Notes: generated by a model from the letters alone, not told the origin. DNA of 64,000 nucleotides from Rhizobium sp. L51/94 (GCF_019355555.1 NZ_CP072142.1:682001-746000); one strand, 5' to 3'. Counted from the first letter of the stretch, positions 25,759-35,676 are shown. Translations and numbers: made by a program.

Positions 25759-25798
25759 GCAACCAGAGCACTCCGGCATAACCGCGGTGCTCAGTTGC
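25759..25798. terminator. Hairpin between convergent amidase and kinase genes
   Basis: GCAAC and GAGCAC (25759-25763, 25766-25771) pair with GTGCTC and GTTGC (25787-25792, 25794-25798) as an interrupted stem. It starts 6 nt after the amidase stop and lies 25 bp before the kinase stop on the other strand, so it may serve both. Confidence 0.45.
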
Positions 25799-25822
25799 CT
25801 GCTGTCATTCCAAGAAGACAGG

Positions 25823-27088
25823 TCAAACGGGAAGTGTCATCCGCATGAGCAGACCGCCTTTGGCAGGAAGCTCCGCTTCCACATGGCCGCTGTGGCTGGC
25901 GAAAGCATGTTTGGTGATTGCCAATCCGAGTCCGAAGCCGGGGGTACCTTCAGGCACATCGTTTCCACGGCGGAACGGCTGGAATATGGCGGCGAGGATG
26001 TCTTTCGCTATGCCGGGTCCTTCATCGAGGACTGTGATGACGAAGTTTTGGCCGGCTCTTTCTGCGCAAATGACAACCCTTGAATCCGGCGGCGCGTATT
26101 TTACGGCATTGCGCACGACGTTTTCGATAGCCCTGTAAATAAGCTCGCCATTTACCGATGTGACGAAAGATTTCGCGCCTTCGTAGGTGACGTGGATGTT
26201 GCGGGAGGCGCCTTCAAAAGCGCAGTCATCGACAATCTCCTGAAGCAAATCGACCAGATCGACAGTCTGCCGCTCCATTGGCTGTTTGTCGCTCGCCGTC
26301 AGTCTCGCGAGCGTCAAAACTTCACCGACGAGGTCGTCCATCCGCGCGATCTCTCGCTCAAGGCGCTCGGCCATAGCCTGCAACCGGCTGGGATTCTGCT
26401 TCAGCAGCCCCACGGCCGCCTGAAGTCGAGATAGGGGCGACCGAAGCTCGTGAGACACGTCGTGGAAAAGACGTCGCTGGATATCCTGGAAATCCTGAAG
26501 ACGGGCGGCTGTCACGTCGAAGTCATGGGCGAGCGCTTGAATCTCGTCTCTTTTCAGATTGGTGTCGCCGCCAATCCTGACATCGAAGTGACCCTGCGCA
26601 AGTGCGCGAAGACCGCCTCGCAACTGCTCTACCGGTCGTGTCAGATACTGGGCTAGCCAATAGGCCGTAACCGCAGCAGCGAGCATTGCCGACGACCAGG
26701 GGACGAGCTTTGGCAGATTGCGCGCCAAAAAATCGATTTCTGTTGTGACTGCGATCACTTGATAGCACTGGCCACCATAGAGGATACGTCGCTCGAATTG
26801 ACCCGTAACCTTTGTTGCACATGCCATGGAATCTCCAATGACCGCCAGGCTCAGATGAACGGGTGAGGGTGTCGTGGCGACTGCCGTCAGGTATTGTTGT
26901 GTTATCCCAACACCGTTTTTCGCCAAGAGCACTGCGGCTGTATCAAGTGCCAGGCCTGTTCTTTGATCGCGAAGTTCCTCGGGGAGGGGTAATACGCCGA
27001 AAACGGAATTGATGACGAACAATAGCGCAAGCGACGCCGCCATCGTCAGCCAGACAATCGCGAAAATTCTCCAGAAGAGCCTCCGCAT
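25823..27088 (-). CDS. Sensor histidine kinase
   Basis: 421 residues. There are two membrane segments (about residues 8-30 and 130-148) flanking a periplasmic sensor domain with two cysteines (CATKV, GQCYQV), then a HAMP-like linker, the H-box SHELRSPLSRL with His213, and ATPase motifs NVVRNAVKYAPP, DEGPGIA and GLGLAI. It resembles CpxA/RstB-type kinases. The start codon overlaps the regulator stop by 4 nt. With the regulator it is divergent from the RND efflux operon and probably controls it in response to an envelope or toxic signal. Confidence 0.93.
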   Translation of the reverse strand: MRRLFWRIFAIVWLTMAASLALLFVINSVFGVLPLPEELRDQRTGLALDTAAVLLAKNGVGITQQYLTAVATTPSPVHLSLAVIGDSMACATKVTGQFERRILYGGQCYQVIAVTTEIDFLARNLPKLVPWSSAMLAAAVTAYWLAQYLTRPVEQLRGGLRALAQGHFDVRIGGDTNLKRDEIQALAHDFDVTAARLQDFQDIQRRLFHDVSHELRSPLSRLQAAVGLLKQNPSRLQAMAERLEREIARMDDLVGEVLTLARLTASDKQPMERQTVDLVDLLQEIVDDCAFEGASRNIHVTYEGAKSFVTSVNGELIYRAIENVVRNAVKYAPPDSRVVICAERAGQNFVITVLDEGPGIAKDILAAIFQPFRRGNDVPEGTPGFGLGLAITKHAFASHSGHVEAELPAKGGLLMRMTLPV

Positions 27089-27771
27089 CAGAGTGCCTGC
27101 ACCAGCTGGTATCCTTGCCCACGGATCGCGCGGATCCACGAGGTGCCGTCAGCACGAACACCGAGCTTTTGACGGACGCTGCTGATGTGCACATCTATGC
27201 GCCGGTCAAACGGCGTCAGCGGTCGACCGAATGCACGCCGGGAGATTTCCTGTTTCGGTACAAGCTGTCCGGCGTTGCGCGCCAACACGTCGAGAATATT
27301 GTATTCGGCACCCGTTAATTCCAGCGGCTTTCCCTGCCATTGCGCTGCTCGGCCCGCAGAATTCAGGATCAGGTCGCCGACACGAAGAATATCCTGTTCA
27401 TCAAGTCGGCCTCCGGCTCGCCGGAGGATGGCGCGGATGCGCGCGACAAGCTCACCCGGAGAGCAGGGCTTGGCGACATAATCGTCGGCGCCGAGGTTAA
27501 GGCCGGAAATCCGGTCGATGTCGTCCCCTTTCGCCGTGAGCATCAGGACGGGAACATTGCCAAGGCGGCGGATACGCTGCAACGCATCGATGCCGTTCAT
27601 TCTCGGCATCATGACGTCGAGAACGATGATGTCGACCGATTGGTCGGCGGCACCGGAGATGCCGACCCGGGCGTCAGTCGATGTTTCGACGTCGAATCCC
27701 TCTTCCACGAGATATTCGCTGAGAAGCGTCGTCAGCTCGATATCATCGTCGATGAGAAGAACTTTCGGCAT
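27088..27771 (-). CDS. OmpR/PhoB-family response regulator
   Basis: 227 residues. The receiver domain has acidic pocket IDDD, phospho-acceptor Asp52 (VLDVMMPRM) and Lys101 (YVAKP). The C-terminal winged helix includes ELTGAEYNILDVLARN and DRRIDVHISSVRQKLG. It starts at MPKVLLIDDD; upstream frame extensions lack a site. The likely targets are its own operon and the efflux genes that begin 153 bp away in the opposite direction. Confidence 0.95.
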   Translation of the reverse strand: MPKVLLIDDDIELTTLLSEYLVEEGFDVETSTDARVGISGAADQSVDIIVLDVMMPRMNGIDALQRIRRLGNVPVLMLTAKGDDIDRISGLNLGADDYVAKPCSPGELVARIRAILRRAGGRLDEQDILRVGDLILNSAGRAAQWQGKPLELTGAEYNILDVLARNAGQLVPKQEISRRAFGRPLTPFDRRIDVHISSVRQKLGVRADGTSWIRAIRGQGYQLVQAL

Positions 27772-27924
27772 CTTGGCTTCCACGTTGTCAGAGATAAACG
27801 AATATACAGAAGACGGCGAACCGGTAGAAGTTTTACACAACTTTACACTTCCTTAACGGCGCTTAACATCGCAGTCGCTATCAGAAGATCCGTCGGCAAT
27901 TGCCTCGGAGCCAGTTTGACCAAG

Positions 27925-29526
27925 ATGACCATAGCCCAAGCCCGGTTTCTCTGGCCGAGCGTCCGTGAAAATGCTCCTCCCAGGTCCAACGGCGCATTAC
28001 CGGCCAACCGCCATTTCCATGTTGCCCGACATCATCGTCTCTGGGCAGGCCTTAACGGAGCGCCCCGCCAGTTGTGCGCGCTGCTTCTGGTCGCCGGCGG
28101 GCTCAGTGGCTGCGTCGTGGGTCCGGACTACCAGAAGCCAAGCTTCCCTATGGCTGCAAGCTGGAGCGGGAAGGCGGCCGTCCATGCCGATAAGCCGCCT
28201 CAGTTGGCTGAGTGGTGGAAGCAAATGAAGGACCCAATTCTGGACGATCTCATCGCGCAGGCCGTTGCCGCGAACCTAGATGTTGCCACCGCAAAGGCCA
28301 AGGTGCGCGAAGCGCGTGCCAGCTATCGAGAGCAGGTGGGCACACTGCTTCCATCGCTCGAGGGTACGGCATCTGCGACGCGCAATCGCACCGCCGCTGC
28401 CGCCGGCGCGCCGGCGACGATCTACAACAATTACCAGCCGGGCTTCGATGCAAGCTGGGAACTCGATCTGTTCGGAGGCAACAAGCGCGCGGCGGAAGCC
28501 GCGAAATACGGGGTCGATGCGGCAGACGAGGAATTGCGCGATACGCTCGTGACCCTGATCGGGGACGTTGCCACCTATTACATTCAGGCACGGGAATACC
28601 AGCAGCTCACCGAACTGGCTCGCGATTCTTCCAAATCCCAGAGCCAGACTGCATCGCTCACACGGACGGAATATGGGGCGGGCGGCTCATCGATGGTGGA
28701 TGTCTCCAAGGCCGAGGCGCAGGCTGCCTCCACCCATGCCGATATCCCGACCTATGAAATCTCCTATGCCAAGTCCGTCAACAGGTTGGGTGTGCTGCTC
28801 GGCAAGTCCCCGCTCCGGCTTGACGGCCTTCTTGGCAAGAAATCGAGGCTTCCAGCGCCTCCTCCGAGGCTATCGGTCGGAATACCCGCTGACATCTTGA
28901 ACACCCGACCCGACGTCCGCCAGGCTGAACGGCAACTGGCCCAGGCGACCGCAAAGATCGGTGAGGCTGAGGCCAACCGGTATCCCTCGGTGAGCCTGAC
29001 CGGATCCATCAATTCATCTGCCGCGAGCGTCTCGGAGCTCGGAAAGAAATCCACGATCGGCTGGTCGTTCGGGCCGTCGCTTACAATCCCAATCTTCAAG
29101 GGTGGCCAGTTGAAGGCAGCGGTCGATGTCGCCAAGGCGCAGCGCGACCAATACGTGTTCGCTTATCAGTCAGCCGTCCTCTCCGCTTTGGAGGACGTTC
29201 AAAACGCCATCGTTTCCCTCAATCGATCGCGTGCCCGGTCGGTGGACCTCGGCAAGGCTGTCGAAGGCTATCGCACGGCCGCCAATCTCTCCAAAAAGCT
29301 CAAGACATCCGGTGAAGGCGATCTGTTCGATGTGCTGGACGCCGAGCGCTCGCTGTACTCCGCTCAACAGAACCTCATCGAGACCAGGACCGATATCGCC
29401 ACTTACTACGTCTCGCTGAACAAAGCCCTCGGGGGCGGTTGGACCGGCCCAATTGACATTTCACAGCCTGCCGCGCGCGACCTGGTCGAAGCGCCGCACC
29501 TACGAGCAAAGCCAATCGCCCAATGA
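27925..29526 (+). CDS. NodT-family outer-membrane efflux channel (TolC-like lipoprotein)
   Basis: 533 residues from the ATG at 27925. A lipobox LSGC occurs at about residue 57, followed by VVGPDYQKP, the standard mature start of NodT/OprM-type channels, and two OEP repeats follow (WELDLFGGNKRAAEAAKYG and the C-terminal copy GPSLTIPIFKGGQL). The 45-residue stretch before the hydrophobic leader is unusually long, and no alternative ATG, GTG or TTG lies nearer. It gives the outer-membrane exit duct of the RND pump and overlaps the adaptor start by ATGA. Confidence 0.88.
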   Translation: MTIAQARFLWPSVRENAPPRSNGALPANRHFHVARHHRLWAGLNGAPRQLCALLLVAGGLSGCVVGPDYQKPSFPMAASWSGKAAVHADKPPQLAEWWKQMKDPILDDLIAQAVAANLDVATAKAKVREARASYREQVGTLLPSLEGTASATRNRTAAAAGAPATIYNNYQPGFDASWELDLFGGNKRAAEAAKYGVDAADEELRDTLVTLIGDVATYYIQAREYQQLTELARDSSKSQSQTASLTRTEYGAGGSSMVDVSKAEAQAASTHADIPTYEISYAKSVNRLGVLLGKSPLRLDGLLGKKSRLPAPPPRLSVGIPADILNTRPDVRQAERQLAQATAKIGEAEANRYPSVSLTGSINSSAASVSELGKKSTIGWSFGPSLTIPIFKGGQLKAAVDVAKAQRDQYVFAYQSAVLSALEDVQNAIVSLNRSRARSVDLGKAVEGYRTAANLSKKLKTSGEGDLFDVLDAERSLYSAQQNLIETRTDIATYYVSLNKALGGGWTGPIDISQPAARDLVEAPHLRAKPIAQ

Positions 29527-30656
29527 CAAATTCGCGCCAAATCGAACCGACTGAAAATTCCCGACATCGCTCTAACCGTCTCGTTCATCGGGTGCTGGCG
29601 ACTGCCATCGTCACCTGTTGGGTAGGCGTGGCACAGGTCTCGGCGGAAGAACAGGCAAAGACCGAGGGAGCAGCTGCATTGACGGTGGTCGCGGTCAACC
29701 CGGAAACCAAGGACTGGCCCGAAACCGTGCCGGCGACCGGCTGGCTCAAGCCGTGGCATGAAGCCGTCATTGAATCCGAAACGAGTGGGCTGCGTATCAC
29801 CGAGGTCCTGGCGGACGTCGGCAGCGTTGTAAAAAAGGGCGACATTCTGGTTCGGCTCAACCAGGAGACAGTAATTGCGGATCTGCGCAAGGAGGAAGCC
29901 GCTGTCGTATCCAAGCAGGCATCCCTGACAAAGGCGAAAGCGGATGCTGACCGGGCCCGCCAAATGAGCGGTTCGGGAGCACTTTCCGATCAGAAGCAAG
30001 TTGAATATCTCACGACAGAACAAAGTGCGCAGGCGGACCTCGATTCCGAACAGGCTACGCTTACAAGCCAGCGCATCAAACTTGCGCAAACCACGATTGC
30101 CGCCGTCGATGACGGCATCATCACGTCGCGATCCGCGTCCTTGGGTGCCGTGGTATCCACAGGAACGGAGTTGTTTCGTCTCACGCGTCAGCAACGCATC
30201 GAGTGGCAGGCTGAGATTCCGACCCAATATCTTATGAAAATCAAAGAGGGGCAAACCTCGGAGATCAGACGTCCCGACGGCGCAACTTTCAAGGGTACCG
30301 TCAGGCTCATCGCGCCGACAGTCAGCACCGATACGGGTCGCTCGATCGTGTACGTGGCCTTGCCCAAGGAGCCGCAGCCCAGGTCGGGCCTCTATGTGTC
30401 GGGCACAATCGATATCGGCAACAAGGACGCCCTGACTGTGGCGGAATCCAGCTTGGTCTTCAAAGACGGCATCAATTACGTTTTCACAATCGATCAGGCG
30501 CACAAGGTTCACCGGACACGCGTCGATGTCGGTCGCCGCAGGGACAACCGGGTCGAAATTTCTTCTGGCTTGAAGGGCGATGAGGCAATTGTTCAGTCTG
30601 GCGGTGCTTTCCTGTCGGAAGGCGCGCTCGTGAAGGTTGACGGGGCGGCACAATGA
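29523..30656 (+). CDS. RND efflux membrane-fusion protein (periplasmic adaptor)
   Basis: 377 residues. The signal segment (VLATAIVTCWVGVAQVSAE) is followed by the lipoyl-like half GDILVRLNQE, a coiled-coil hairpin at about residues 115-180, the barrel domain and a C-terminal proximal domain (YVFTIDQAHKVHRTRVDVG). HlyD/AcrA-type adaptors link the pump to the channel. It overlaps both neighbours by 4 nt, so all three parts are translated in step. Confidence 0.93.
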   Translation: MTNSRQIEPTENSRHRSNRLVHRVLATAIVTCWVGVAQVSAEEQAKTEGAAALTVVAVNPETKDWPETVPATGWLKPWHEAVIESETSGLRITEVLADVGSVVKKGDILVRLNQETVIADLRKEEAAVVSKQASLTKAKADADRARQMSGSGALSDQKQVEYLTTEQSAQADLDSEQATLTSQRIKLAQTTIAAVDDGIITSRSASLGAVVSTGTELFRLTRQQRIEWQAEIPTQYLMKIKEGQTSEIRRPDGATFKGTVRLIAPTVSTDTGRSIVYVALPKEPQPRSGLYVSGTIDIGNKDALTVAESSLVFKDGINYVFTIDQAHKVHRTRVDVGRRRDNRVEISSGLKGDEAIVQSGGAFLSEGALVKVDGAAQ

Positions 30657-33600
30657 ATATTTCCGCATGGTCCATCCGCAACCCTGTCCCGCCAATCCTG
30701 CTTTTCGCATTGTTGACCGTTTGTGGGCTGCTGGCGTTCTCCAAGCTGCAGGTCCAGAATTTTCCGGACATGGATCTTCCCACCATCAAGATTGCCGCAT
30801 CGCTGGAAGGCGCGGCGCCGACCCAGCTCGAGACGGAGGTGGCACGGAAGATCGAAGACAAGCTCGCGACCCTGAGCCTTCTCGATCACATAACGACGAC
30901 GATCACCGACGGGTCTGTCGCCATCAGCGTCTCGTTCAAGCTCGAAAAAAACAGCGAAAGCGCACTGAACGAAGTGCGCAACGCGGTCGACAGCGCCAAG
31001 AGCGATCTTCCGTCGGAAATGGATTCGCCAACGGTCTCGAAGGTTACGGTCCAATCATCCGTCCTCGTCGCCTACGCCGTGCGCTCGAAGCAATTGAACG
31101 AGACCGAGCTCTCCTGGTTCGTCGACAACGACATGACCAAGGCGCTCCTGTCGGTCGGCGGAGTAGGGGAAGTCGATCGGCTGGGCGGGGTTGATCGCGA
31201 GGTCCATATCGACCTCGATGCCAACACCATGACCTCGCTCGGGGTGACCGCATCGGATGTGTCTGGACGGGTTAAATCTGTGCAGTCGGACAAGTCCGGC
31301 GGTCGCGGCGACATCGGCTCTTCGCGTCAGACCATTCGCACGCTCGGTGCCGTTCCGTCCGTCGAGGATATAGCGACGTTGGCGATCCCCCTCTCGACGG
31401 GACAGAGTGTCCGGCTCGACGAGCTTGGGAAAGTGACGGACAGCTTTGCGGAGCGCTCGTCCCTTGCCTATCTGAATGGAGACCGGGTGATTGCCGTTCA
31501 GATCAAGCGATCCAATGGGTTTTCGGACACGGCCGTTGCCGAAGATATTCAAAAGGAGATGAAGGCGTTCGCGTCGCAGCATCCCGAAGTGGAGATCGTC
31601 GATGCGTATACGACAGTCAATCCCGTCGTCGAAAATTATGACGGCTCGATGGAGATGCTTTACGAAGGCGCCATTCTCGCTGTCATTGTGGTATGGCTAT
31701 TCCTGCGGGACTTCCGCGCAACATGCCTGTCCGCAATAGCCCTGCCGCTTTCCATCATCCCCACCTTCTTGGTGATGCATTTCTTCGACTACAGCCTCAA
31801 TACCGTTACACTCTTAGCATTGTCACTGGTGGTCGGCATTCTGGTCGATGACGCGATCGTCGAGGTGGAGAACATTTCCCGCCATCTCCAGGCGGGCAAG
31901 ACGCCGATGAACGCGGCGATCGAAGCTGCCGACGAAATCGGTCTGGCCGTCATCGCAACCACATTTACCCTTGTTGCGGTTTTTCTACCAACGGCCTTCA
32001 TGAGCGGCATTCCCGGTCTGATTTTCCGGCAATTCGGGATCGTTGCCTCCGTCGCCGTGCTATCCTCACTTCTGGTGGCCCGCTTTCTGACGCCGATGAT
32101 GGCCGCTTATCTGTTCAAGCCGGGTCAGGCTGAAGCGGCAGACGGCCGGATCATGGGGGCCTATATTGCGCTGGTCAAAACCTGCCTCAACCATCGCAAG
32201 ATGACGATGCTTGTGACCGGCATCTTCCTTGTCCTGTCCTTGTCGAGCATCCCGTTCCTGCAAACCGGCTTTTTCCCCGCCTCGGACGACGCCCAAACGC
32301 AGGTCACCCTGACGCTTCAACCCGGCAGCACACTGGACCAGACGGATGCCGTATCGAGACGTGCGAGCGACATCGTCTCCAAACTCACCGATGTCACGCA
32401 GGTCTTCAGCGTCGTCGGCAGTTCCTCAAGCAGCAGCGGGATAGATTCCACGACAACGGCGGATGTGACGAAGGCGACCCTCGTCGTGAACCTGACCGAC
32501 ATCAAGAAGCGCAGCAGAAAGCAGGCTGCGATCGAGAGCGACATCCGTAACGCGCTCTCCTCTCTTGCCGGCGTGCGCGTCGAGGTCGGGACCGGCGGTA
32601 ATGGCACCAAGCTCGAGTTGACGCTGGCCAGTGATGATCCCACCAGCCTGGAGCAGGCGGGAAGTGCGCTCGAGGAACAGCTCCGGACACTCAAGGGCAT
32701 CGGTGCGGTCACCTCGAGTGCATCGCTGCAAGCCCCAGAAATCCAGATAAGGCCTGATTTCGCAAAGGCTGCGGCGCTGGGGATTACATCGGAAACGATC
32801 GCCGAGGCGGTCCGGGTGTCCACCAATGGCGATTACTCCAACGCACTGGCCAAACTCAATCTGCCGCAACGCCAAATTCCAATCCGCGTGCGTTTCAATG
32901 CCAACTCCCGCGAGGATATCGATGCCATATCGCAGCTGCAGGTGGCCGGCGCGAACGGCAAGGTCGCGCTCGGAAGCATCGCCGCGATTTCGATCGGCGG
33001 CAGTCCATCCGAGCTCGATCGGATCGATCGGGCCCGAAACATCACGCTGTCCATCGAGTTGAACGGGCGCATCCTGGGGGACGTGAACAAGGAGGCCCAG
33101 GCGCTCTCCGCACTTCGCCAGCTTCCGCAGGGTGTTCACCAGGTGGAGCAGGGGGAGTTGCAGCGCAGTTCCGAGCTTTTCACCAGCTTCGGGACCTCAA
33201 TGGGCATCGGGATCTTTTGCATCTATGCGGTCCTTGTTTTGCTCTTTCATGACTTTTTCCAGCCCGTCACCATCCTGATGGCGCTTCCGCTCGCACTCGG
33301 CGGTGCATTGGCACCGCTCCTCATCACGGGAACGAGCTTCTCCATGCCAGCCATTATCGGGCTGATCCTGCTGATGGGCGTGGTGTCCAAGAACTCGATT
33401 CTCCTCGTCGAGTACGCGATCATGTCCCGCCGAAACGGCATGGCGCGCTTCGAGGCACTGGTCGACGCCTGCCACAAGCGAGCCCGGCCCATCATCATGA
33501 CAACCATCGCCATGGGAGCAGGCATGATGCCGGCCGCCATGAGCCTGAGTGGCGGCGATTCGAGCTTTCGCCAGCCGATGGCGATCGTGGTCCTAGGAGG

Positions 33601-33754
33601 CCTGATTACATCTACGTTCCTCAGCTTGCTCATCATCCCGACCGTCTACACCTTCGTGGACGACCTCGTCGGCCTGCTAAAACGACTGTTCGCAAGCAAG
33701 GCGGAGCAGTCGGCAGAGGGCCTGCAAATGACGACGGCAACGGCAACAAAATGA
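30653..33754 (+). CDS. RND efflux pump, HAE-1-like (AcrB superfamily)
   Basis: 1033 residues, the normal length. The proton-relay residues are intact: the aspartate pair in GILVDDAIVEVEN at about residue 399 and the lysine in VVSKNSILLVEYA at about residue 914. Two large periplasmic loops lie between the membrane blocks. It is an inner-membrane proton-drug antiporter that removes lipophilic compounds through the adaptor and NodT-like channel upstream. Control by the divergent two-component system is likely. Confidence 0.95.
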   Translation: MNISAWSIRNPVPPILLFALLTVCGLLAFSKLQVQNFPDMDLPTIKIAASLEGAAPTQLETEVARKIEDKLATLSLLDHITTTITDGSVAISVSFKLEKNSESALNEVRNAVDSAKSDLPSEMDSPTVSKVTVQSSVLVAYAVRSKQLNETELSWFVDNDMTKALLSVGGVGEVDRLGGVDREVHIDLDANTMTSLGVTASDVSGRVKSVQSDKSGGRGDIGSSRQTIRTLGAVPSVEDIATLAIPLSTGQSVRLDELGKVTDSFAERSSLAYLNGDRVIAVQIKRSNGFSDTAVAEDIQKEMKAFASQHPEVEIVDAYTTVNPVVENYDGSMEMLYEGAILAVIVVWLFLRDFRATCLSAIALPLSIIPTFLVMHFFDYSLNTVTLLALSLVVGILVDDAIVEVENISRHLQAGKTPMNAAIEAADEIGLAVIATTFTLVAVFLPTAFMSGIPGLIFRQFGIVASVAVLSSLLVARFLTPMMAAYLFKPGQAEAADGRIMGAYIALVKTCLNHRKMTMLVTGIFLVLSLSSIPFLQTGFFPASDDAQTQVTLTLQPGSTLDQTDAVSRRASDIVSKLTDVTQVFSVVGSSSSSSGIDSTTTADVTKATLVVNLTDIKKRSRKQAAIESDIRNALSSLAGVRVEVGTGGNGTKLELTLASDDPTSLEQAGSALEEQLRTLKGIGAVTSSASLQAPEIQIRPDFAKAAALGITSETIAEAVRVSTNGDYSNALAKLNLPQRQIPIRVRFNANSREDIDAISQLQVAGANGKVALGSIAAISIGGSPSELDRIDRARNITLSIELNGRILGDVNKEAQALSALRQLPQGVHQVEQGELQRSSELFTSFGTSMGIGIFCIYAVLVLLFHDFFQPVTILMALPLALGGALAPLLITGTSFSMPAIIGLILLMGVVSKNSILLVEYAIMSRRNGMARFEALVDACHKRARPIIMTTIAMGAGMMPAAMSLSGGDSSFRQPMAIVVLGGLITSTFLSLLIIPTVYTFVDDLVGLLKRLFASKAEQSAEGLQMTTATATK

Positions 33755-33850
33755 TCTGGATCATCCCAGTCACGGGAGGACTTCGGCTCGACGGTAAAAG
33801 CCCCTCGCCGATTTCGTGCGTCCAAAGCCGGCCTTTCGCCCCTATGCAAC

Positions 33851-34041
33851 CGCAAGCCGGTCATTCTCATCGGGTCGGAACGGGCATCGGCCCGCTGGCG
33901 GCTTTGCGCGCGCCGACGACTCGCTGCAGCCGATTAACCTTCAATTCGGCACCCGTCACCCTCTAAATGACGCGCTATGGGCCGAGGAGATTTCCGATTG
34001 GAGGACTAACGCTCGGCTGACCTTGGTCTTGACCGCTTATT
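33851..34041 (+). pseudogene. Remnant of a ferredoxin-NADP-reductase-like flavoprotein
   Basis: Pieces of one domain lie in three frames in the right order: RKPVILIG (33851-33874), GTGIGPLA (33877-33900) and then GGFARADDSLQPINLQFG and HPLNDALWAEEISDW up to about 34041. Together they read as the NAD(P)-binding part of an FNR/sulfite-reductase-flavoprotein domain broken by at least two frameshifts. No start, FAD domain or end is present. Confidence 0.6.
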
Positions 34042-34151
34042 CGGGGACACAGACGCCTAGGTCCTGGACATTCTGCGCAACGAGCTCGTTCTTTCCGTCC
34101 TGTTCCTGTATTATGACCTCATAAGCTCTCTGGATGCGGTCTTTTTGAATC

Positions 34152-34410
34152 TTGAATTGTCTCAATCCGGAATTGGCTGTTCTCATTCAGCGATTGCACG
34201 TAGAAAACCATCTTGTCTCTTGCATCGGCTGGCTTGGCGCCGCGGTTCTCGGCGCAAATGACGGTATCGTCGCGACGGCGAGCCTGATCGTTGGTGTAGC
34301 GTCCACCTCCACTGCTTCTTCGGATATACTCGTGGCCGCCATTGCCGGCATGGTGGCGGGTGCAATGTCGATGGCGGCTGGCAAGTATGTATCCGTCAGT
34401 CAGCGTGAAC
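34152..34410 (+). pseudogene. Truncated VIT1/CCC1-family transporter
   Basis: RLHVENH, GWLGAAVLGANDGIVATASL and AGMVAGAMSMAAGKYVSVSQ are the conserved N-terminus of VIT-family iron/manganese transporters, which are about 230 residues long. Similarity stops after about 75 residues, and the frame runs into DNA antisense to the next gene. The break at about 34410, 30 bp from the end of the neighbouring operon, looks like a rearrangement junction. Confidence 0.72.
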
Positions 34411-34440
34411 ACTGCATAGTTCAAGCTTCTTCTGGCCAGG

Positions 34441-35676
34441 TCAGGTCGGGGCCAATCCGATCCGCCACTGATAAGGCGGCGGCGTGCCGTTCACGGCGAA
34501 ATCGCCAACGATTCTATCTTTGTAAATGCGTGGATTATGTGATGCCAGCGTCCGGGCATTGCGCCAATGGCGGTCGAGGCCGGCTGAAATCCGGGTGGCG
34601 GACGCCCCAAGCGCGTCGAAGGCAATCGTTGCGGCTTCGAGAACGAGATTGCTTGTGACGGTGACGGCCTGCGAGGTTTCCAGCTCGGCGATGGCATTGG
34701 CCCTCTCCTCGGCCTCTGGATCGCCGGCAAAATGGGCCTTATGGGCCCGCTCCACGGCGGCGGCAACCTGCAGCACAATCGCACTTGCGGCATAAGCGTT
34801 GGACCGCAAGCGACCGACTACCTGCAGGACCTGTGGGTCCTGGCTTGAGCGCGGCGCGGCGCTGTTCGAATAATGGCGAGTGCGCGCCGCTACAGCCTGC
34901 GCCACCTCGTTAGCGAGCGAACGGCCGATACCTGCGAGAGTGGCAAGATGGACTAGCTGGTAGAAGGCGGCGCCGTAGCGGAACTTGTCGTCGTCGACGA
35001 CAATGTCACCGGGATCGACAACCGCGTCCGTAAAGACGGTCGTGCCGCTCGCCGTCAGCTTCTGGCCAAAACCGTCCCAGTCGTCGACAACGTTGACGCC
35101 GGGATCGTTACGCCGAACCTGTAGCGAGACGCCCTCTCCCTCCAGCCCTGTCGCGCCGACGTCGATCCAGTCGGCGAAGATGGATCCGGTGGTGTAGTAT
35201 TTGGTGCCGTTAACGACGAGCCCGCCGTCCTTGCGCGAGACCCGCGTCGAGAAGGCATCCTGCTTGGCGGCCCCGACCTCCGTCCACGCATTGCCAGCTA
35301 TCTCGCCTCGGACAATGCGTTCGACCCAGCGCTGGCGAGACCCGCCGGGCGCCTTGTTAACGACATCCTCGACAAATCCGAAATGCCCGCGCAGCGCTTG
35401 GGTAATGTTTGAATCGGCGTTGGAAAGCTCGATCAGTATGTTGGCCAGTTCCGGCAAGCTCGCACCCATTCCGCCTTCGGCGACCGGTATGCGCAGTGCG
35501 CCCAGTCCCGCTTGCTTCAACCGGTCGATCTCGGCCTGTGGCAAGGTACGCATCAACTCGCGGTCGAGCGCGCCTTTGGCAATATCGTTGAACAGAGGGC
35601 GGAAGCTCGAAGCCAGTTCCTCATAGCGTTCGGTTGGGCCTGCACCCCATGCAAGATCTATCTGGGTGGTCATCAT
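34441..35676 (-). CDS. Acyl-CoA-dehydrogenase-fold flavoprotein, SfnB/DszC-like
   Basis: 411 residues of the acyl-CoA dehydrogenase fold: GALRIPVAEGGMGASL, TKYYTTGSIFADWIDV, a middle beta domain and a C-terminal four-helix bundle (NAARTLASHNPRIYKDR-like end). The subgroup with SfnB, DszC and similar proteins uses reduced flavin to oxygenate sulfur or nitrogen compounds, or is sulfur-starvation induced. It is the last gene of an operon with a DszA-like monooxygenase and an ABC importer, which fits oxidation of an imported organosulfur compound. AAGGAC precedes the ATG pair at 35676/35673. Confidence 0.85.
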   Translation of the reverse strand: MMTTQIDLAWGAGPTERYEELASSFRPLFNDIAKGALDRELMRTLPQAEIDRLKQAGLGALRIPVAEGGMGASLPELANILIELSNADSNITQALRGHFGFVEDVVNKAPGGSRQRWVERIVRGEIAGNAWTEVGAAKQDAFSTRVSRKDGGLVVNGTKYYTTGSIFADWIDVGATGLEGEGVSLQVRRNDPGVNVVDDWDGFGQKLTASGTTVFTDAVVDPGDIVVDDDKFRYGAAFYQLVHLATLAGIGRSLANEVAQAVAARTRHYSNSAAPRSSQDPQVLQVVGRLRSNAYAASAIVLQVAAAVERAHKAHFAGDPEAEERANAIAELETSQAVTVTSNLVLEAATIAFDALGASATRISAGLDRHWRNARTLASHNPRIYKDRIVGDFAVNGTPPPYQWRIGLAPT

